This document shows, piece after piece, positions 9,963 to 18,743 of a stretch of 64,000 nt of DNA (position 1 is the first letter of the stretch; the number at the start of each line of letters is the position of its first letter). The notes beneath the pieces were generated by a model. That model did no database searches. It was given only the letters and a program-made list of their open reading frames with translations, and was not told where the DNA came from. The DNA is from Fusobacterium necrogenes (GTDB taxonomy: Bacteria; Fusobacteriota; Fusobacteriia; Fusobacteriales; Fusobacteriaceae): NCBI RefSeq assembly GCF_900450765.1, contig NZ_UGGU01000003.1:1750854-1814853 (forward strand). The letters run 5' to 3'. The position numbers were made by a program, and so were the translations under genes.

Positions 9963-10247
9963 TTATTTTTCTACTTCTTCCCCTTCTGGTTTCAATTCAT
10001 TAAATTTTGAAATTACAGTATCTGTAATCTCTTTTCTTAGTTCTGGAGTAATAGGATGAACTATATCTCTATACTCTCCATCTGGCATTTTTCTTGATGG
10101 CATAGCCACAAACATTCCCTTTTGTCCATCAATAATTTTTAATCCATGAATAACAAAGCACTCATCAAAAGTCACATCAGCATAGGCTTTCAACTTTAAT
10201 TCATTTTCCCCTTTAACTTCTCTTAATCTTACATCTGTAATTTTCAT
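9963..10247 (-). CDS. spoVG: SpoVG-family RNA/DNA-binding regulator
   Basis: A small site-specific nucleic-acid-binding regulator, widespread in non-sporulating bacteria. The protein MKITDVRLREV...FVIHGLKIIDG...MPSRKMPDGEYRDIVHPI is clearly SpoVG. An upstream ATG at 10307 would add 20 residues, but AAGGTG sits 7 bp before ATG 10247, which gives the usual N-terminus and 94 residues. The acidic C-terminal tail (KPEGEEVEK) is variable in the family. It lies 31 bp after ispE, the same neighbour as in Firmicutes (ispE-purR-spoVG region). Confidence 0.93.
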   Translation of the reverse strand: MKITDVRLREVKGENELKLKAYADVTFDECFVIHGLKIIDGQKGMFVAMPSRKMPDGEYRDIVHPITPELRKEITDTVISKFNELKPEGEEVEK

Positions 10248-10278
10248 AATCATGCACCTTCCCTTTTTTATGTAATCA

Positions 10279-11133
10279 TTATAACCCTCTGCAAAGATGT
10301 ACTTCACAGTGTTGTAATTGCTCCCTTATTGCCTCTACCTTTTCTTTTCCATTTTCTGTAAAAGCATAATATGCACTTCCACTTCCAGACATAAAAAATT
10401 TCATACTAGAAATTTTTTCTAATTCTTTTCTAAACTCTATTATATTAGTATCTTCAAGTAAAAGTCCCTGTTCCAAATTATTTTCTATACTCTCTTCTAT
10501 TAAAGAAAGCTTATTATCTTCTAATCCCTCAATTATTTTATCTATATTAGCATCTTTTTTATTTTTGAGCATATACATATTTTTATATGCTTTAGCTGTT
10601 GATACTCCAAAATTTGGCTTAATCAAAATAATATCTTTATCCAAATTATTTTCTATTATTTCTATTTCCTCTCCAATACCTTTCACTCTACTAGGCTTAT
10701 TGATTATAAAGAAAGGAATATCTGCTCCAACACTTTTTCCTAACTCTATTAACTCATCTAAAGAAAAGAAGTCTTTATGATATTTATTTAATTCTTTTAA
10801 GAAAAAAGCTCCATTAGAACTTCCTCCACCTAGACCAGCTTCATGTGGAATAACTTTTTCTAAATATATTTTTACTCTTTTTTTTGTAAATCCACTTCTC
10901 TTATAAAATTTATCATATATTTTCCAAAGAATATTTTCTTTTCCAGTTGGAATACTTGGTTTATTAGTAGTAATCTCTAACTCTCCATCCTCTTCAAATA
11001 TCTCTCCTTCAAGTTTATCAGTAAGAGATATTGGTATCATTACCATATCCAATAGATGATAGCCATTAGGTAAAACTCCTGTTACATTTAAACCAATATT
11101 TATTTTAGCATTTGAATTTAAAGAGAATTTCAT
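10279..11133 (-). CDS. ispE: 4-diphosphocytidyl-2-C-methyl-D-erythritol kinase
   Basis: GHMP kinase of the MEP isoprenoid pathway, phosphorylating CDP-ME at the 2-hydroxyl. It shows N-terminal AKINIGLNV, the ATP-binding PHEAGLGGGSSN motif (residues 97-107), catalytic Asp138 in GADIPFF, and the C-terminal glycine motif FMSGSGSAYYAF. Length 284 is typical. Its start overlaps the stop of the S4-domain gene by one base, so the two are translationally coupled. Confidence 0.95.
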   Translation of the reverse strand: MKFSLNSNAKINIGLNVTGVLPNGYHLLDMVMIPISLTDKLEGEIFEEDGELEITTNKPSIPTGKENILWKIYDKFYKRSGFTKKRVKIYLEKVIPHEAGLGGGSSNGAFFLKELNKYHKDFFSLDELIELGKSVGADIPFFIINKPSRVKGIGEEIEIIENNLDKDIILIKPNFGVSTAKAYKNMYMLKNKKDANIDKIIEGLEDNKLSLIEESIENNLEQGLLLEDTNIIEFRKELEKISSMKFFMSGSGSAYYAFTENGKEKVEAIREQLQHCEVHLCRGL

Positions 11134-11423
11134 TAAAAAATATCCTCCTCACCATCTATATCCACAGTAATTCCTCTACTTTCTAACACATTTATAAGTT
11201 CTGAGGTTCTCTCTTTTGCTACATTTCCAGTAGGTACTTCTAATATCTCAAATTTAAAATACTTATTAAAATACTCTAACTCTAATATCTGACCTACTTT
11301 TACCTCTGTACTTGCCTTTGCTACTTTACCATTAAGCTTAGCTTTTCCACCATCTACCACGATTTTAGCAATAGGTCTTCTTTTAATTATTCTGCTCACT
11401 TTTAAAAATTTATCTAGTCTCAT
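11133..11423 (-). CDS. S4 RNA-binding protein, RqcP/HslR type
   Basis: 96 residues with the S4 fold at the N-terminus (MRLDKFLKVSRIIKRRPIAK, then VDGGKAKLNGK). This matches the HslR/YabO (RqcP) group, which binds 50S-peptidyl-tRNA complexes during ribosome quality control in Firmicutes; that function is inferred here. The C-terminal ~20 residues are acidic. Immediately upstream of and coupled to ispE. A generic Hsp15-like role cannot be excluded. Confidence 0.8.
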   Translation of the reverse strand: MRLDKFLKVSRIIKRRPIAKIVVDGGKAKLNGKVAKASTEVKVGQILELEYFNKYFKFEILEVPTGNVAKERTSELINVLESRGITVDIDGEEDIF

Positions 11424-11460
11424 ATCTACTCCTCTTTATACTATATATACTACATTTTTT

Positions 11461-12225
11461 CTATAAGTCAATGGCTTTTTTTGCATTTTGCCAAAGTTTT
11501 TCTAAATTTTCCAATGAAGTTTTTTCAATATCACAGTTTTGTTCAACATATCTAAACCTCTTATCAAATTTTTTTATTGTTCCTTCTAGTGCTTCAGTTG
11601 CATCTATATCTAAAAATCTAGCTATATTTACAATGGAAAATAATACATCTCCTAATTCATCTTTCATTTTCTCTTTATCTTTTCTCTCTATCTCAACTTT
11701 TAATTCATCTAACTCTTCATAGATTTTATCAAATACTTGTTCTACATTATCCCAATCAAAACCAACTTTTGATGCTTTTTTCTGTATTTTTTGAGCTTTA
11801 GATAGTGCTGGAAGATATTTGGGAACTCCATCTATTACTGACTTTCTATTTTCATGTAACTTCTCTGTCTTTTTTATCTCATCCCAATTAGTTAAAACCT
11901 CTTTCGTAGATATCTCACTATTTTTTTCCTTAAATACATGAGGATGTCTTCTTATTAATTTTTCACTTACCTCATTTATAACATCTGCTATATTAAATTT
12001 CCCCTCTTTTTCTCTAATATCAGCCTGAAATATGATATTCATTAACACATCACCTAACTCACTTTTATGTTCCTCTATATCACCTTCCATAGCCTCTAAT
12101 AATTCAGCTACCTCCTCTCTTAAACAAGGTCTCAAAGTTTCCAAAGTTTGCTCTCTATCCCAAGGGCACCCGTTTTCACTTCTCAATATATCTATTATTT
12201 CTACAAGTCTATCAAATTCCTTCAT
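11461..12225 (-). CDS. mazG: Nucleoside triphosphate pyrophosphohydrolase MazG
   Basis: Hydrolyses non-canonical or excess NTPs to NMP and PPi. Two MazG domains are visible: the N-terminal one with GCPWDREQTLETLRPCLREE, EEVAELLEA and ELGDVLMNI, and a C-terminal one with ELDELKVEIE and DELGDVLFSIVNIARFL, where Glu/Asp residues bind Mg. There are two adjacent ATGs (12228 and 12225); I choose the second because GGAG then lies 6 bp away. About 254 residues, normal. It follows mfd closely in the minus-strand direction. Confidence 0.93.
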   Translation of the reverse strand: MKEFDRLVEIIDILRSENGCPWDREQTLETLRPCLREEVAELLEAMEGDIEEHKSELGDVLMNIIFQADIREKEGKFNIADVINEVSEKLIRRHPHVFKEKNSEISTKEVLTNWDEIKKTEKLHENRKSVIDGVPKYLPALSKAQKIQKKASKVGFDWDNVEQVFDKIYEELDELKVEIERKDKEKMKDELGDVLFSIVNIARFLDIDATEALEGTIKKFDKRFRYVEQNCDIEKTSLENLEKLWQNAKKAIDL

Positions 12226-12240
12226 CATGATCTCCTTTTT

Positions 12241-12261
12241 TATTATTATTTATATACATTT
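12241..12261 (+). repeat. Dispersed iteron-like repeat copy (mazG-mfd junction)
   Basis: TATTATTATTTATATACATT matches the origin iteron core TATTATTGNNTATATACA with a single G-to-A change. It spans the gap between mazG and mfd and runs into the mfd stop codon. Same orientation as the other copies. Confidence 0.5.
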
Positions 12262-15200
12262 AAAAATTCTTCTATTGTTCCATTATACTCTATTGTATCA
12301 TCTTTTTTCTGATATTTTATTATTCCTTCCTGTATTAATTTTAATAAAACATCAAAATTTACTTTATCGTTATTAAATTTTATCTCACACTCATTTTTTC
12401 CTTTTATTTCAAATGCACTTTTTATTCCCAACTTCTTAGCCCTAAATTTTAAATCTATATATCTAAAAAATCCCTGTGCCTCTACTGGCATCCTTCCAAA
12501 TCTATCTATTAACTCATCCTTTACATCCTCTAATTCGCTCTTACTTTTTATTTCAGCTATTCTCCTATATATCTTTATTTTCTCATTTTTTTCTATATAC
12601 TCATTAGGTATAAATGCTGGATAATTTACTCTTATCTCTATCTCATCTATATCCTCTTCAAACTTTCCTTTTATCTTATCTATCTCTTCTTGTAGCATCT
12701 TCATATATAAAGTATACCCAAAAGTCTCTAATATCCCATGTTGCTTTTCTCCTAATATCTCTCCAGCTCCTCTTATTCTCATATCTTCCATCGAAAGTTG
12801 AAGTCCTCCACCACCAATCTCTTCAAGATTTCTTATTGACTCTTCTCTCTCCTTAGCTTTCTTTGTTTGATACTCTTTAGTCAAAAGATAACAATAACTT
12901 TGTCTATTTCCTCGTCCTACTCTTCCTCTCAACTGATATATTTGTGAAAGTCCTAGCTTATCAGCTCTATCTATAATCATAGTATTAGCATTCTCTATAT
13001 CTATTCCATTTTCTATAATTGTAGTAGCTACTAATATATCTATTTCTCCATTTTCAAACTCTTTTATTTTATCCTTTATATCTCTTGGAGCCATTTGACC
13101 ATGTACAAAATCTATTTTTAAATATTCTGGTAAAATTTTTCTTAACTCTTGAGTCTTTTTCTCTATACCTTTTACTGAATTAAATATGTAGAATACTTGT
13201 CCCTCTCTTGCTATCTCCTTCATGATAATCTCTCTTATATTTTTTTCAAATCCTTCAACAAAAAGAGTATTGATAGGTTTTCTGCCCTCTGGCGGAGTAT
13301 CTATCACTGATAAATCTCTTATTCCTAAAAGAGCTAAATTTAAAGTTCTTGGTATAGGAGTTGCAGTTAAAGTTAGTGCATCTACCTTACTTCTTAATTT
13401 TTTTAATTTCTCCTTTGCTTTTACTCCAAATTTTTGCTCCTCATCTATAATTACAAGCCTCAAATCCTTAAACTCAACATCTTCTGATAAAATTCTATGA
13501 GTACCTATTACTATATCTACTTCTCCTTCTTTTATCTTTTTTAAAGTTCGAGTTTGTTCCTTAGAAGTTAATAAACGACTTAATAATTCTATATTTATTG
13601 GATAATTTTTCATTCTTTCTGTAAATCTCTCATAATGTTGCTGAGCTAAAACTGTGGTAGGAACCATAAGTACTACTTGTTTTCCTTCAATAGCTGCTTT
13701 AAATGCTGCTCTTATAGCTACTTCTGTTTTTCCATATCCAACATCTCCACACACAATTCTATCCATTATTCTTGGTGATTCCATATCTCTTTTCACATCT
13801 TCAATAGCTTGTAATTGTGATGGAGTTTCTTTATACGGAAAACTCTCCTCAAATTCTTCCTGCCATAAATTATCAGGAGCAAAAGAATAGCCAGCTTCTA
13901 AGTCTCTTCTTACTTGGATTTCTACTATCTCTTTTGCAAATTGTAGCATCTCTTCTGCTATTTTTTCTCTTTTTTTTCTAAATCCTTTTCTTCCTAAATT
14001 ATATATCTCTGGTATCTCTCCATCTAAAGAGATATATTTCCCTATTTTTCCTATCCCCTCTATTGGAACAAAAAGTTTATCCTCCCCAGCATATTTTATT
14101 TTTAAATAATCGTGTCCATCTATTATTTCAATCCCTAAATATAGACCCACTCCATAATTTTCGTGAATAATATAATTTCCTTCTTGTATTTCTGCTATAT
14201 TTTTATATCTTTGAAAATCTTTATCTTTCTTCTCTCTTTTTACTCTTATTCCCTTTAATTCTCTATCTGTTAAAACGAGCTTATTTCCTTCCCTATAACC
14301 TTCATATAGAGGATATTTTTCAAATTCAAAGTTACAATTCTCAAATATTTCTCTATATCTTTTTTCTTCTTCTGAAACAATTTTAACATCTAATAAACTA
14401 CCAGCTGCTCCTAGAGTTTTTACATATTGTAGATCTTCAAACTTCTTTAATTCGCTACTTTCAAATTTTCTTAACTCCACTCTTTCTGCAAGTCTCATAA
14501 GTTCTTTATAATTTTTCTCTAAACTTTCTTTATTTTCCATTCTCTCTTCTACTAATTCTGTAAATTTATAATTTAATAACTCTGTATTTTCAACATATAT
14601 TTTTATATTCCTCTGAGTTTTTAAAAATTCAAGAAATGTATTTTTTTCTTTATTATTATTGTTTATATACATATAAAGAACTTCCTTTTTTTCTATACTC
14701 TTTTGAGTTTCGATATCAAAATAAGTAATTCTTTCAATTTCATCTCCAAAATTAAATTCAACTCTTATTGGAAAATTACCATTTTTAGGAAAAATATCTA
14801 GTATATCTCCTCTTATACTATATTGATTTCTTTGCTCTACCATATAGCCTCTTTGATAACCACTTTTTTCCAACTCTTTTTCTAAAGTTTTTATATTGAT
14901 ATTTTCTCCTATTTTTAATTCATATCTTTTACCTTCTGAAAAATACTCTCTAAAAACAGCCTCTAGTGAAAAAAGTATTATACATTTCTTCTTAGATTTT
15001 AGAATCTCAAGTAAATCATAGTTATCTTTTTCCAATTCTTCATATGATAAGTTAGCTTCCAATTTTAATAGTTTTCCATCATATATATCCATCAAAACGT
15101 TATAGTAGTCTTCTATATTCCTATTTGAAGAGCAAAGATAAAAAACTTTTTCTTCCATCTCATTTAACAAAAAAGGAATCTTTCCTCTATACTCCAACAT
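12246..15200 (-). CDS. mfd: Transcription-repair coupling factor
   Basis: DNA translocase that releases stalled RNA polymerase and recruits UvrA. In order: an N-terminal UvrB-like region (1-~330), the RNAP-interaction domain around 337-400 (IQEGNYIIHENYGVG), then helicase motor domains with Walker A GDVGYGKTEVA (~486), the DEEQ box (IDEEQKFGV), TATPIPRTL, the QLRGRVGRG motif VI, and the C-terminal TRCF domain. At 984 residues it is about 150 shorter than E. coli Mfd, with most of the loss before the RNAP-interaction domain. It contains an iteron-like repeat at 14654. Start ATG 15200 follows a GGAGG. Confidence 0.95.
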   Translation of the reverse strand: MLEYRGKIPFLLNEMEEKVFYLCSSNRNIEDYYNVLMDIYDGKLLKLEANLSYEELEKDNYDLLEILKSKKKCIILFSLEAVFREYFSEGKRYELKIGENINIKTLEKELEKSGYQRGYMVEQRNQYSIRGDILDIFPKNGNFPIRVEFNFGDEIERITYFDIETQKSIEKKEVLYMYINNNNKEKNTFLEFLKTQRNIKIYVENTELLNYKFTELVEERMENKESLEKNYKELMRLAERVELRKFESSELKKFEDLQYVKTLGAAGSLLDVKIVSEEEKRYREIFENCNFEFEKYPLYEGYREGNKLVLTDRELKGIRVKREKKDKDFQRYKNIAEIQEGNYIIHENYGVGLYLGIEIIDGHDYLKIKYAGEDKLFVPIEGIGKIGKYISLDGEIPEIYNLGRKGFRKKREKIAEEMLQFAKEIVEIQVRRDLEAGYSFAPDNLWQEEFEESFPYKETPSQLQAIEDVKRDMESPRIMDRIVCGDVGYGKTEVAIRAAFKAAIEGKQVVLMVPTTVLAQQHYERFTERMKNYPINIELLSRLLTSKEQTRTLKKIKEGEVDIVIGTHRILSEDVEFKDLRLVIIDEEQKFGVKAKEKLKKLRSKVDALTLTATPIPRTLNLALLGIRDLSVIDTPPEGRKPINTLFVEGFEKNIREIIMKEIAREGQVFYIFNSVKGIEKKTQELRKILPEYLKIDFVHGQMAPRDIKDKIKEFENGEIDILVATTIIENGIDIENANTMIIDRADKLGLSQIYQLRGRVGRGNRQSYCYLLTKEYQTKKAKEREESIRNLEEIGGGGLQLSMEDMRIRGAGEILGEKQHGILETFGYTLYMKMLQEEIDKIKGKFEEDIDEIEIRVNYPAFIPNEYIEKNEKIKIYRRIAEIKSKSELEDVKDELIDRFGRMPVEAQGFFRYIDLKFRAKKLGIKSAFEIKGKNECEIKFNNDKVNFDVLLKLIQEGIIKYQKKDDTIEYNGTIEEFLNVYK
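14654..14674 (+). repeat. Dispersed iteron-like repeat copy inside mfd
   Basis: TATTATTGTTTATATACATA is a full match to the origin iteron core and identical over these bases to the copy at 35377. It lies within the mfd coding sequence, where its complement encodes the odd Asn-rich stretch YMYINNNN. Confidence 0.55.
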
Positions 15201-15279
15201 TTACATCCTCCGTATTTTACATGATTATACCTCTATTTTACTCTTTATTTTATAACTTTGCAAAATTATATTTTTATAA

Positions 15280-15317
15280 AAAAAAGATTGTATACTTTAA
15301 AATATACAATCTTTTTT
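15280..15317 (-). terminator. Bidirectional terminator between mfd promoter region and L-serine dehydratase
   Basis: Perfect stem AAAAAAGATTGTATA / TATACAATCTTTTTT around an 8-nt loop, with T runs on either strand. It ends the EIIC-sdaA operon on the minus strand. Confidence 0.85.
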
Positions 15318-15328
15318 ATCTAAATCTA

Positions 15329-16555
15329 TTAATTTGTTAAAACTTCTTCTTTTAAAAATTTATCATAATATTTAGCAAGTCCACCTGTTGAAGTTTCCTT
15401 ATAAGCAGAACACATATCTACTCCTGTCTCTTTCATAGTTACTACAACTTGATCAAAACTTATAGTATGTTCTCCATTTGTCGAAAGTGCATAATCTGCT
15501 GCATTTAGAGCTCTTACAGCCACTATTGCATTTCTTTCTATACAAGGTATTTGTACATATCCTCCAACGGGATCACAAGTCATTCCAAGATGATGTTCCA
15601 TTCCCATCTCAGCTGCATATTCTATCTGTTCAATTGTTCCTCCTAAGATATATACAGCCATTCCAGCTGCCATTGAACACGCTGATCCTATTTCAGCCTG
15701 GCAACCACCTTCTGCTCCTGATATTGTAGCATTTTCTTTTATTAGATTTCCAATAAGTCCTGCTACAGCTAATGCTTTTAACGAAGTAGTTTCATCTAAT
15801 TCATATTCCTCTATTAGAGCTCTTAGTAATCCTGGAACTACACCAGCTGCTCCACATGTTGGAGATGTTACTATTGTTCCAGCACTACTATTTTCCTCAG
15901 ATACTGCTAGAGCATAAGCAAATATCTTTTTAGTCAAAACTAGATAATTTTTCTTTTTATCAATTTTATCATATATCTCTTTTGCTTTTCTAGGATATCT
16001 TAATTTTCCAGGAAGAATGCCATCTTTTCTTATTCCTCTATCTACAGCAGCATTCATAGTATCTAATATATCTTTTAAGTAATTCCATATCCCTGGTCCT
16101 TCACAATACTCTACATATTCCCAAAGCTCTTTATTATTCTCTTTACACCATGCTATAATATCATCCATCTTAGTTAAATTATAGCATTGTCCAGCTCCAC
16201 TTCTTTTATCTGTAAGCTCTTTTATTGTTCCTCCACCAACAGAGAATACTAACCATTCCTTCATAACTTTTCCATCTTTATCTAAAGCTATAAATTTCAT
16301 TCCATTAGTATGATATTCATGAATATACTCTGGCATCCATACTATCTCTGTTTTTACAGGTTTTAAAGTTTCCTCTATTATCCAATCTGTTAAGTGTCCC
16401 TTACCAGTAGCTGCTAAACTTCCATAAAGCTCAACTATATATAAATTAGCTCCCTCTGTTTCAGCCTTAAATTTCTTAGCTGCTCTCTCTGGTCCCATTG
16501 TATGAGAACTAGAAGGTCCACATCCTATTTTAAATAATTCTCTTAAACTATCCAT
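15329..16555 (-). CDS. sdaA: L-serine dehydratase, iron-sulfur type, single chain (copy 1)
   Basis: Deaminates L-serine to pyruvate and ammonia using a [4Fe-4S] cluster. The N-terminal beta domain begins SLRELFKIGCGPSSSHTMGPERAA, the substrate-binding motif. The alpha domain has SPTCGAAGVVPG, GAEGGCQAEIGSACSM, and CDPVGGYVQIPCIERN with cluster cysteines. Length 408. Its start overlaps the stop of the EIIC gene by one base. A paralog lies at 56231-57439. The context with a membrane permease and a divergent regulator suggests inducible serine catabolism. Confidence 0.93.
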   Translation of the reverse strand: MDSLRELFKIGCGPSSSHTMGPERAAKKFKAETEGANLYIVELYGSLAATGKGHLTDWIIEETLKPVKTEIVWMPEYIHEYHTNGMKFIALDKDGKVMKEWLVFSVGGGTIKELTDKRSGAGQCYNLTKMDDIIAWCKENNKELWEYVEYCEGPGIWNYLKDILDTMNAAVDRGIRKDGILPGKLRYPRKAKEIYDKIDKKKNYLVLTKKIFAYALAVSEENSSAGTIVTSPTCGAAGVVPGLLRALIEEYELDETTSLKALAVAGLIGNLIKENATISGAEGGCQAEIGSACSMAAGMAVYILGGTIEQIEYAAEMGMEHHLGMTCDPVGGYVQIPCIERNAIVAVRALNAADYALSTNGEHTISFDQVVVTMKETGVDMCSAYKETSTGGLAKYYDKFLKEEVLTN

Positions 16556-17574
16556 TAATTTTTACCTCTTATTTCATCTACAGTTTTTATTTTATAATTT
16601 TTAAATATTATTGAACCTAAGAATCCAGCAAATAAACCTGATGCAGCACACATTAACGCAACTTTTGTAACTGTTATTGCATCATTAAATCCATACATTA
16701 CCATCAATCCTGCTATTGGTGTTGCTGTTCCTGTTGCATTATTTATAAGTCCTGAAAGTGCAACCACAACACCTGCTAATGCTCCACCTATAAAGTTAGT
16801 TACATATATAGGAATTGGATTAGCTGAAATTAAATCTGCTTGTGTTAATGGCTCTACTGCAACTGCTATTGTTGTTTTTCTATCTCCAAATCCCATTCTA
16901 TGGAAGAAAATCCCATTCATAAAAGATGATCCCATTACTGAAAGTGCTCCTATTGCCATAGGTACCCCTGTCAATCCCATCATAGCTGTAAGAGCCATCG
17001 ATGATAATGGTGCTGTTGCAACTACTGTTATTACTCCTCCTAATATAATTCCCATTAGTATAGGACTAGATTTTGAAGCTGATTCAAGAATTCCACCTAT
17101 ATTCATTAATGCCGAATCAACTACTGGACTAGATATAGAAGCTATTAATCTAGCTAATGGTGATATAAAACATATTACAAAAATCAAATCTAAACCTTGA
17201 GGTACTTTCTCTTCTACTTTTGGTATAATGAAAGAAAGAATGTATCCTGTTAAAAATCCAGGTAATATTCCAAATCCTGCTACAGAAACACCTACTAATA
17301 CAGCATAAGTTGGGTTAACTCCTAAAGCTATTGGCACTAATATAGCTGATGCTACTCCTCCCATAGAACCTGCTGCTTTTCCTACTTCTCCTAAAAAAGG
17401 AACACCTAAAAGATCTCCTCCTACATACAATTGGAATGCCTCAACTAGAAAACTAGCTGTTGCTGCTCCTGCTAATGCTCCCATTGCTTTCATACCTTTT
17501 GGAGCTTTCATACTAAATAACGAAAATCCACCCAATACAACTAATAATAAAATTACTCCTTTAATAACATCCAT
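16555..17574 (-). CDS. PfoR-like PTS EIIC-type membrane protein
   Basis: A 339-residue polytopic membrane protein with roughly 8-10 hydrophobic segments, resembling the PTS_EIIC_2 family that includes Clostridium perfringens PfoR. Motifs seen: an N-terminal FSMKAPKGMKAMGALAGAA, then MGSSFMNGIFFHRMGFGD and VAVEPLTQADLISANP. No EIIA or EIIB domain is attached or adjacent, so sugar phosphotransfer is doubtful. It is translationally coupled to L-serine dehydratase. Serine (or threonine) uptake is my inference from context only. It is transcribed away from the XRE-cupin gene at 17979. Confidence 0.75.
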   Translation of the reverse strand: MDVIKGVILLLVVLGGFSLFSMKAPKGMKAMGALAGAATASFLVEAFQLYVGGDLLGVPFLGEVGKAAGSMGGVASAILVPIALGVNPTYAVLVGVSVAGFGILPGFLTGYILSFIIPKVEEKVPQGLDLIFVICFISPLARLIASISSPVVDSALMNIGGILESASKSSPILMGIILGGVITVVATAPLSSMALTAMMGLTGVPMAIGALSVMGSSFMNGIFFHRMGFGDRKTTIAVAVEPLTQADLISANPIPIYVTNFIGGALAGVVVALSGLINNATGTATPIAGLMVMYGFNDAITVTKVALMCAASGLFAGFLGSIIFKNYKIKTVDEIRGKN

Positions 17575-17911
17575 ATCTTTTTCTCCTTTTGTTTAGTTTT
17601 ACTTAATTTGATTTTAGTAGTATCTAACAATATATTCCGTTCTTTTTACGTATATTATTGTTACTTTAAATACAATAAAAGTATAACATATCATTTCTAA
17701 TATTTCAAGATTTTTTTCACTAAAATGAAATAACTGTTATTAAAATCACCATAAATTGCTCCTTTAATACAATTATTATTTTTTGTTTTTTATTGATTTT
17801 ACTATTCTATTTACTATATTATATCTTTATTTCACTATAATATATTTATAGTTTTTTGAATTTTTCACTCTCTAATTCTTCACATTTTTGCGTTTTTAAC
17901 ATCATATTGAA
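17575..17911. other. Intergenic regulatory region between EIIC-sdaA and XRE-cupin
   Basis: A 386-bp AT-rich divergent region with no ORF I can support. An imperfect inverted repeat, AACAATATATTCCG (from about 17627) against CGTATATTATTGTT (ending near 17662), lies just upstream of the EIIC start and could be an operator for the XRE-cupin protein. This is a weak inference. The XRE promoter is listed separately. Confidence 0.35.
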
Positions 17912-17940
17912 TTTACATTAGTTAAAATTTATGATATAAT
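17912..17940 (+). promoter_or_regulatory. Sigma-70-type promoter of the XRE-cupin regulator
   Basis: -35 TTTACA (17912-17917), 17-bp spacer, -10 TATAAT (17935-17940), ending 38 bp before the chosen start codon. Confidence 0.72.
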
Positions 17941-17978
17941 TTTGTAAATCATATTTTTTTATGGAGGAACAGTTGTTC

Positions 17979-18512
17979 ATGAAATTAGGGGAAAAAATAA
18001 AATTAATTAGAAAAAACAAAGATTATACTTTAAAAGAATTATCAGAAATTACTGGACTTTCAATAGGATTTTTAAGTAATATTGAAAGAGATTTGAACAG
18101 TCCATCTATTAACAATCTACAACAGATTTGTTCTGCATTAAATATCAACCTTATGGAGATTCTTGATGAAGAAATCTCTACTAATCCTATAACTAGAGTA
18201 CATGAAAGAGAGGAAATACTCAAAAATATTGAAACAAATACAACTGTTGAAAGCCTCTTAAATAGAAAAGCTAGTTTAAATGGAATTGCCATTACTATTG
18301 AAGAAGAAAGCTCTTTTAGTGATATGTCTTGGGGACATGGTTACGATGAAATTGGAATTGTTGTTAAAGGAGAACTAGAAATTGAAATAGATAAGACACT
18401 TTATCATCTTTATGAAGGTGATTCTATCTTTATTAAGCAAAATACTCCTCATAGATATAGAAATCCAAGTGTAACATCTTCTGTAGTTTACTGGGTTTCT
18501 AGTAAAAAATAA
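17979..18512 (+). CDS. XRE-family transcriptional regulator with C-terminal cupin domain
   Basis: An N-terminal helix-turn-helix (about residues 1-60: KLGEKIKLIRKNKDYTLKELSEITGLSIGFLSNIER) is followed by a linker and a cupin beta-barrel (about 100-177: GHGYDEIGIVVKGELEIEI...EGDSIFIKQNTPHRYRNP), which usually binds the effector. The reading frame is open from ATG 17961, but that ATG lacks a Shine-Dalgarno. GGAGG (17963-17967) instead points to TTG 17973 or ATG 17979, giving about 177 residues. Divergent from the EIIC-sdaA operon, which it probably controls. Confidence 0.85.
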   Translation: MKLGEKIKLIRKNKDYTLKELSEITGLSIGFLSNIERDLNSPSINNLQQICSALNINLMEILDEEISTNPITRVHEREEILKNIETNTTVESLLNRKASLNGIAITIEEESSFSDMSWGHGYDEIGIVVKGELEIEIDKTLYHLYEGDSIFIKQNTPHRYRNPSVTSSVVYWVSSKK

Positions 18513-18639
18513 ATAATTTTTACTTTCTTAGAATTTATTTAATTAAAATTTATAATATTAAGAAAATTTTTTAATAATAATATATATTTTTACTAAAGTT
18601 ATGTTTTAATAAAAAAATTAAGAATAAATTAAAAATAAA

Positions 18640-18715
18640 GAAAAAGGAAAAAATTTACTATAATGACTATTGCATAAGCAATTACAAATTAAAAGTAAAT
18701 TTTTTCCTTTTTTAT
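18640..18715 (-). terminator. Terminator-like long inverted repeat after the PTS gene
   Basis: AAAAAGGAAAAAATTTACT is repeated inverted as AGTAAATTTTTTCCTTTTT across a loop of about 36 bases. It lies between two convergent genes and could end both transcripts. The large loop lowers confidence. Confidence 0.6.
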
Positions 18716-18743
18716 TCTTTTATTTTATTTCTAAATTTCAAGT

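Noticed and set aside
12614..13890. Plus-strand open frames over mfd
   Set aside because: They are antisense shadows of mfd with Ser/Leu-rich composition and no ribosome sites.
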